This document shows, one piece after another, positions 59,898 through 64,000 of a stretch of DNA of 64,000 nt. Source of the stretch: Hellea sp. (GTDB lineage: Bacteria > Pseudomonadota > Alphaproteobacteria > Caulobacterales > Maricaulaceae). The notes beneath the pieces were generated by a model, which saw only the letters and a list, made by a program, of their open reading frames with translations, searched no databases and was not told the origin of the DNA. The DNA lies in NCBI GenBank assembly GCA_028224375.1, contig JAOIVW010000011.1:1-64000 (forward strand), read 5' to 3'. How positions within the stretch are numbered: position 1 is the stretch's first letter; each line of letters starts with the position of its first letter. Both the position numbers and the translations under genes were made by a program.

Positions 59898-60253
59898 GTG
59901 CGCCTCACAACCGTTTGCTCACTCCGTTCGCCAGTCGCGATCACGATATAGCTCAGGTAAATCGTCAGTGTGCTGTCTTCGGCCTCGACGTTAAGTTCAT
60001 CTATAACTATGAGGTTTTGGAGCCAGCGCTGTAGGTTGGAGCGGGTCATAAATTCAGCGGCCTCGGTAAGGTTACCACCAGCGGGCTCAAAGATTAGCGC
60101 GCCAAGACCTGCGCCAAATTCTGGATGATTAACGCGCTCCCCGGGGGAGGTGAGCAAGGTGAGTTCAATGAGGTCTTGAATGTAGTCAGTCTCATCTTTC
60201 GCGCTTGCCGTTCTGCCGCGATTATCAAAATGGAATGCATGATCTAAGTGCAT
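59894..60253 (-). CDS. gp25-like baseplate wedge protein (lysozyme-like fold)
   Basis: A 119-residue GPW/gp25 protein with SPGERVNHPEFGAGLGALIF and ESKL-like C-terminal YLSYIVIATGERSEQTVV. It initiates sheath attachment in T4, T6SS (TssE) and extracellular injection systems. The family is clear from the GERVNHPEFG motif. It lies between the tip and gpJ genes, as usual. Confidence 0.88.
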   Translation of the reverse strand: MHLDHAFHFDNRGRTASAKDETDYIQDLIELTLLTSPGERVNHPEFGAGLGALIFEPAGGNLTEAAEFMTRSNLQRWLQNLIVIDELNVEAEDSTLTIYLSYIVIATGERSEQTVVRRT

Positions 60254-60256
60254 GGT

Positions 60257-60589
60257 TTACTCCGCGCTAACTGTGGTTTGCGTTTGCTTAAAGCGGCCTT
60301 GCCCCTGAACGGGGAGGGGACCTATGGCCATGGCTGAACCAGATTTCAGGAGCACTGGCGAACTATCGGCTTTCACCCGTGTCGCGCCGCTTGAAAATGA
60401 CAGCGTGGCGCAGGGTGTGGGGCTATTCCCCGTTACGAGAGGGCAGCCGGCAACCGTATATTGAGCCGGCGTAATCACGACAGACTCGCCGCCAATTTTA
60501 ACGCGGCTCGCCAGACGCGTGGGCGAGCTGGCCATCGCTTGATGATCACAGCCCGGCTGCGCGCTCTGCGTGACAATTGGGGATCCCAT
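60257..60589 (-). CDS. PAAR-like spike tip protein
   Basis: A 110-residue beta-rich protein with VTQSAQPGCDHQAMASSPTR, VITPAQYTVAGCPLVTGNSP and C-terminal glycine-rich GPLPVQGQGRFKQTQTT. Position after the gpV gene and the His/Cys residues fit the sharp tip that caps the spike (Afp10/PAAR place). The canonical PAAR repeat is not written literally, so the call is partly from context. Confidence 0.65.
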   Translation of the reverse strand: MGSPIVTQSAQPGCDHQAMASSPTRLASRVKIGGESVVITPAQYTVAGCPLVTGNSPTPCATLSFSSGATRVKADSSPVLLKSGSAMAIGPLPVQGQGRFKQTQTTVSAE

Positions 60590-61101
60590 TAGCTGACCTC
60601 CAGGGCGGAGCCGTTAATTTTGGTGCCGCTATTTGTGACTTCAACTTTACCTGTGCCGCCGCTATCGATGATGATAGAGTTATCTTTGATGGCGATTGAG
60701 GTGCCGTTTTCGAGCTCAAGAAGAATATTGGCAGCAGGGGATTTAACGTTAAATCTGAGTTTGGCTTTTGGCGTAGCGATGAGCATTTCTTCAACGTCTT
60801 TGCTGGGCGCTTGCTGGTCTTTCCAATAGCAGCCAGACCAGATCGCCTTATTGCGATCCCCGCCGGCAAATTCGATCCAAACAAGCGCGTCTACGGGCGG
60901 GATCATGAAAAACCCAAGATTTGGCTCGGCATAGGGCACGCACGGCAGCGCCCATACGGCTTTATCGCCGTGAACATCTGGGACTAGGACTTCCACGCGC
61001 CCGCCTCCAAGGGGATCCGTTGAGTTTGTGACGGAGCCTGAATATTTCCCGAAAGCTTTTAAGCGGGAGGCGGTATTTTGGTAATTTGGGTCTGCTAGCA
61101 T
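60589..61101 (-). CDS. gpV-like spike protein (OB fold plus beta-helix)
   Basis: A 170-residue spike. The OB-fold half reads GRVEVLVPDVHGDKAVWALP, PNLGFFMIPPVDALVWIEFA; the C-terminal beta-prism half reads NILLELENGTSIAIKDNSII. This is the VgrG/gpV/Afp8 C-terminal part as a separate protein. One-base overlap with the tip gene. Confidence 0.85.
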   Translation of the reverse strand: MLADPNYQNTASRLKAFGKYSGSVTNSTDPLGGGRVEVLVPDVHGDKAVWALPCVPYAEPNLGFFMIPPVDALVWIEFAGGDRNKAIWSGCYWKDQQAPSKDVEEMLIATPKAKLRFNVKSPAANILLELENGTSIAIKDNSIIIDSGGTGKVEVTNSGTKINGSALEVS

Positions 61102-61110
61102 GATATATCC

Positions 61111-62253
61111 TTAAGGCCGCACATTAGGCACGGTTGTTCCCAATCCTTCGCGCGTGAGCGTAAAGGCCTGCGTCCAAGTTCCAGGGGTGATAGTGTGGAC
61201 AACGTCTTTGACGTAATAGAGCCCATCATGATCCAGCCCTGCGCCCCTTAGGCCCACAAGTTTAGATGTATTGAGCACGCGGCCGTATTTACCCAGATCT
61301 AGCTCTCCTGTAGCTTTAAGGGTGTCCGTCGTGGCATCTGATTGCGCCTGAGCGCGCGAGAGCGCTTCGCCGGGGGCTTGGCCCGCTTGCGGGCGCAGAA
61401 TTTGGGTGCGAAGGGTACGCGCATTATTCATCGCGCTGCGCGCAGCGAGCGGGAGACGGCGAGAGTGCGTGGACTGGACGGGCACAGTCTGGCCGGTTTG
61501 GATATCTTGAACATTTCCTGAAACCTGCGCTGCTTCGGATTCGGTGTTCTCAAAGCTCAAGCCGCTAATATTGGTCTCGGGGCCCATATTTGTTGTCAGG
61601 GCAGGCTGCGGCACGCCTAGGCGCGGGGGAGGTCCCCAATAGGCGCGAGAGGTCAGCGGCACAGGCCCTGGCAGGAGCGCGAATATATGATCGGCCTCGG
61701 CCGCGAGCTCATTGATATAAGCCAGGTCTGTTCCGCTCTGCATCGGTGTGCGGTCAACAGGATTATCCCGCGAGCTTGCAAGGGGAGGCCGGATATCGGG
61801 GATGATACCGTAGCGTGAATAGCTTGCCAGAATTTGCAAGACAATATCCATAGACGCCATGCCAGGGAAGGCGGCTTGTTTTTCCTCGAGGTCCATCAGT
61901 GCGGTAAGATCGCGTCCCTTTAAAGTAAGGGTAGCCGAGCCGCCTTCTGCAGCAGGCTTAAAGTCAACATCTTGGATGACGCCGTCCATCAGGACATCAA
62001 TTTTCACGCCTAATATACCTGTGATGACAATGCGCGATCCGGCTTGCAAGCTTTGCATTTTCAATAGTGGTAAGTCGCCCGCGAGCTTTGCGCTGCGGCC
62101 TGCTTTTAGCACGAGTGAGAAGCCTGAGGGATCCGTATCAGACACGGCGATTTCGGCGCTTTCAAAGGACTCCATGACGGCTGCCGGAGCGGGCAGCGGA
62201 ATTTCTTTTCCAATCAGAAGGTTTAGGCGGACACCGATAGCGTCAATATTCAT
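61111..62253 (-). CDS. gpD-like baseplate hub protein
   Basis: A 380-residue protein of the phage late control D/Afp8 N-terminal type: beta-barrel MESFESAEIAVSDTDPSGFS, GVIQDVDFKPAAEGGSATLT, TLKGRDLTALMDLEEKQAAF and the C-terminal LDHDGLYYVKDVVHTITPGT. It links tube to spike. gpD and gpV are separate genes here, whereas many injection systems fuse them. Confidence 0.83.
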   Translation of the reverse strand: MNIDAIGVRLNLLIGKEIPLPAPAAVMESFESAEIAVSDTDPSGFSLVLKAGRSAKLAGDLPLLKMQSLQAGSRIVITGILGVKIDVLMDGVIQDVDFKPAAEGGSATLTLKGRDLTALMDLEEKQAAFPGMASMDIVLQILASYSRYGIIPDIRPPLASSRDNPVDRTPMQSGTDLAYINELAAEADHIFALLPGPVPLTSRAYWGPPPRLGVPQPALTTNMGPETNISGLSFENTESEAAQVSGNVQDIQTGQTVPVQSTHSRRLPLAARSAMNNARTLRTQILRPQAGQAPGEALSRAQAQSDATTDTLKATGELDLGKYGRVLNTSKLVGLRGAGLDHDGLYYVKDVVHTITPGTWTQAFTLTREGLGTTVPNVRP

Positions 62254-62579
62254 GAGTCGCCCTCCTCGGATTCTGGTAGCGGCACAAAGGAAGGTCCGAC
62301 CATAGGAATAGCAAGGCGACGGCCAGGGCGCTGCGTGAGAGTCGACGGCTTCAGGGTGAGGGCATAATCTGCAATGCGCCAGAACTGTGTGGCATCGCCA
62401 TAACTATTATGGGCAATGATATCCAGACGCTCAGCGGGTGTGACCGTGTGAAATCCGGCTATGGAAACGGCATCCTGCGGCGGAATAAAGCGGCGCGCGA
62501 GATAGCTAATCTCCTTGCCAGAAGACGTCTTCATTTTGCGAAGCGGGAGGTCATGGTATCGGGAATTTTCTGAAATCAT
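62250..62579 (-). CDS. LysM-domain tail protein
   Basis: A 109-residue protein with a single LysM-like module (FHTVTPAERLDIIAHNSYGD, ATQFWRIADYALTLKPSTLT, RRLAIP). It corresponds to the LysM half of Afp7/gpX and probably clamps the hub. The tube-adaptor half is the separate gene just upstream. Overlap of four bases with gpD. Confidence 0.82.
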   Translation of the reverse strand: MISENSRYHDLPLRKMKTSSGKEISYLARRFIPPQDAVSIAGFHTVTPAERLDIIAHNSYGDATQFWRIADYALTLKPSTLTQRPGRRLAIPMVGPSFVPLPESEEGDS

Positions 62580-62587
62580 ATGGCCTC

Positions 62588-63232
62588 CTAAAACGCGCTA
62601 AGTTTTTGCGATAAGGCTAAGGTATCTTCATTGCGCACCTTAGCAGCTTGGGTCTCTTTGATGATCTGGTGGCTCAGATACATGGCATATCCCGGATGGG
62701 ACGTTTCCAGATCGGAATAGGTAAGCACGGTCATGTCGAGCCCGACTTTTGCGCGTATGGGATTAAGGTTCTCGTCAAAGAACTCTTCAGAAATGCTAAA
62801 GCCAGTCATGCGAACGGGCAGGACGCGTGAGCCGAGCACCAGCACGGTAAAGGGCGCGGAGGCGGGCAAAATCTCAAGGGTGCCGAGCGATAGCAAAGCC
62901 GTGTTAGCAATAACGGTCAGGCTGTTAGGCGAGATCAGCGTTTCCAACGCCGCGAGCTGCGGGCGCACCCCGTGCTTGAGGGCCATCTTATCATTTTCGG
63001 CAAGATCATCAGTGGCGTCAAAGACGCAGTCCATTTTAATGGTCTCGACCGGCGCTCCGCTTAGGCGAAAGGCATCGGATGTCGCTCCGCCTTCCACGGC
63101 GTTGGCTTTAAGATCACGCGTGAGTGTTTCGGGGTTATATTGGAAGGTAATCACGGAGGGTTTGGCAATCGGCTTATTAAAGACGACAATGGCGACTTTA
63201 GATAGGCGAGGCGTGTTAGAAGAATGGCTCAT
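62588..63232 (-). CDS. CIS tube adaptor (Afp7 N-terminal-like)
   Basis: A 214-residue protein with the hallmark ITFQYNPETLTRDL near residue 26, FDATDDLAENDKMALKHGVR and RVLPVRMTGFSISEEFFDEN. This is the contractile-injection-system tube-protein domain that joins the inner tube to the baseplate. Encoded next to, but separately from, the LysM module. A four-base overlap connects it with the upstream gene. Confidence 0.82.
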   Translation of the reverse strand: MSHSSNTPRLSKVAIVVFNKPIAKPSVITFQYNPETLTRDLKANAVEGGATSDAFRLSGAPVETIKMDCVFDATDDLAENDKMALKHGVRPQLAALETLISPNSLTVIANTALLSLGTLEILPASAPFTVLVLGSRVLPVRMTGFSISEEFFDENLNPIRAKVGLDMTVLTYSDLETSHPGYAMYLSHQIIKETQAAKVRNEDTLALSQKLSAF

Positions 63233-64000
63233 CCGGGTATTTCTCCTGCAACTCGTTCAAAATTAGCGATGTCTTCGCTCAAATCAGCGTAAGCAAGATC
63301 AAAGCGCCGTCTGGCTTCATGAAAAAACTCTGTTTTGTTTCTAAATTCGGACTGATATTCTCGGTTAGCTCTGAGCTGACGAACATCGTCAATCTCTTCA
63401 ATGCCTAGAAACGGAATGGTGCCGCGCGAGCTGAATTTATGGAATGCAAAAGCGTCGCCGGAAGGAATGGCATCATCCTTGTCAACGCTTGTTGTTTTAA
63501 AATAATCTTTGATAGACGTTCCCAAGTCATTAAGGACATTTTCGGATAACGAACTTCTACCTAATATGGCGGCATTACTTTCCCTTAGCTTTTGATGCCA
63601 TACGGAGCTTGAAGCTTGGCTAGAGACGGGACTAAATTCATAACTGCCATCACTTTTTTCCCGGAATCTATACACGAAAACACCGCCTGCATGGGCCTGA
63701 TAGGGTATATAATCCTGTTGTGTTATGGCAGCATATTTAGTGCGTAATTGAGCTTGAATACTTGCTTTTTCGGCAGCAGGTAAATCGCGGTTTTCCTCAA
63801 GAGGCCTGACGATTGCTCTTAAGTCATCAAACTCGACTTCAGAGACTGAGCTCATTGTACTTACATTATACTCGGACCAATTTCGGTCAAACACGATATC
63901 GCCTGTGTCCGTCCGAACAAAATGCTGGAAAGCAATATATTTGACGATTGAGCCGATTTTATTCGGATCACTATTAAAACTACTGATAGTCGCATTGAAG
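63229..64000 (-). CDS. hypothetical injection-system protein (5' end beyond window)
   Basis: The frame stays open to the right edge (35 more codons upstream of a GTG at 63894, including YIAFQHFVRTDTGDIVFDRN), so the true start is outside. The visible 256 residues are acidic and helical: RPLEENRDLPAAEKASIQAQ, AHAGGVFVYRFREKSDGSYE and the C-terminal FFHEARRRFDLAYADLSEDI. Not recognised. It overlaps the tube adaptor gene by four bases and must belong to the same operon. Sheath and tube genes are expected further upstream. Confidence 0.55.
   Translation of the reverse strand, partial: FNATISSFNSDPNKIGSIVKYIAFQHFVRTDTGDIVFDRNWSEYNVSTMSSVSEVEFDDLRAIVRPLEENRDLPAAEKASIQAQLRTKYAAITQQDYIPYQAHAGGVFVYRFREKSDGSYEFSPVSSQASSSVWHQKLRESNAAILGRSSLSENVLNDLGTSIKDYFKTTSVDKDDAIPSGDAFAFHKFSSRGTIPFLGIEEIDDVRQLRANREYQSEFRNKTEFFHEARRRFDLAYADLSEDIANFERVAGEIPG

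Noticed and set aside
49399-64000. Type VI secretion system or full prophage
   Set aside because: No TssJKLM membrane complex, capsid, terminase or lysis gene is visible. The CIS tube adaptor, LysM and paired gpJ-like genes fit a phage-tail-like injection system better, although the right flank is unseen.

Overview
The window looks like a chromosomal segment of an alphaproteobacterium, most likely a marine Hyphomonadaceae/Robiginitomaculaceae-type organism. This rests on gene content, the alphaproteobacterial GTTC-N7-GTTC LexA box, an imuA-imuB-dnaE2 mutasome, IS30 and the style of the palindromic intergenic repeats. Genus assignment is inference. No rRNA, complete tRNA or CRISPR array was seen.

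Layout. (1) 1-23.3 kb is an aerobic steroid-nucleus degradation cluster. A leftward unit (MFS transporter fragment, SnoaL-like protein, SDR) diverges from a long rightward unit. The rightward unit has a HIP-CoA ligase-like FadD3; HsaA/HsaD/HsaE/HsaG/HsaF/HsaC-type enzymes that open and clear rings A/B; and IpdA/IpdB, EchA20-, IpdC- and IpdF-like enzymes, two acyl-CoA dehydrogenase pairs, a FadA6-like thiolase and accessory SDR/SnoaL/crotonase proteins for rings C/D. A ketosteroid isomerase and a MaoC hydratase close the block. A secreted Kazal-type inhibitor sits inside it. Two intergenic gaps beside the dehydrogenase pairs carry palindromic repeats. (2) 23.5-24.6 kb is an orphan protein whose C-terminal tail is encoded by copies of one of those repeats. 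(3) 24.9-29.3 kb is an AT-rich island: a winged-HTH protein, six tiny tandem HTH proteins (five clearly paralogous), a wHTH-CHAT protease and a P4-type integrase. I do not recognise this as a described system and consider it the best novelty candidate. (4) 29.5-31.4 kb holds a DUF6745-type protein with its small partner, behind a structured leader or small RNA. (5) 31.8-38.9 kb is a DNA-damage block: dnaE2, imuB and imuA behind a LexA box, and a class II photolyase. (6) 38.9-43.4 kb is a patchwork: an XRE regulator, a secreted protein and partner, a broken Y-family polymerase fragment, membrane proteins and a LytTR regulator. (7) 43.6-45.6 kb holds a DUF2141 secreted protein and a Tat-exported carotenoid oxygenase, with a LytTR-like operator upstream. 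(8) 45.8-48.7 kb holds an intact IS30 element, MOSC and HAD proteins and a truncated GNAT gene. (9) 49.1-64 kb is a leftward operon of a phage-tail-like contractile injection system: an unidentified first gene cut by the window edge, CIS tube adaptor, LysM, gpD, gpV, PAAR-like tip, gp25, two gpJ-like baseplate proteins, a gpI/beta-helix protein and a DUF6519-like beta-helix protein. Sheath, tube and ATPase genes must lie beyond the right edge or elsewhere.

How the genes work together. The first 23 kb would convert a steroid-derived seco-intermediate to central metabolites, although KshAB, KstD, HsaB and a TetR regulator are not in the window. The middle of the window concentrates stress, mobile and conflict functions. 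The right end encodes the baseplate half of a contractile nanomachine.
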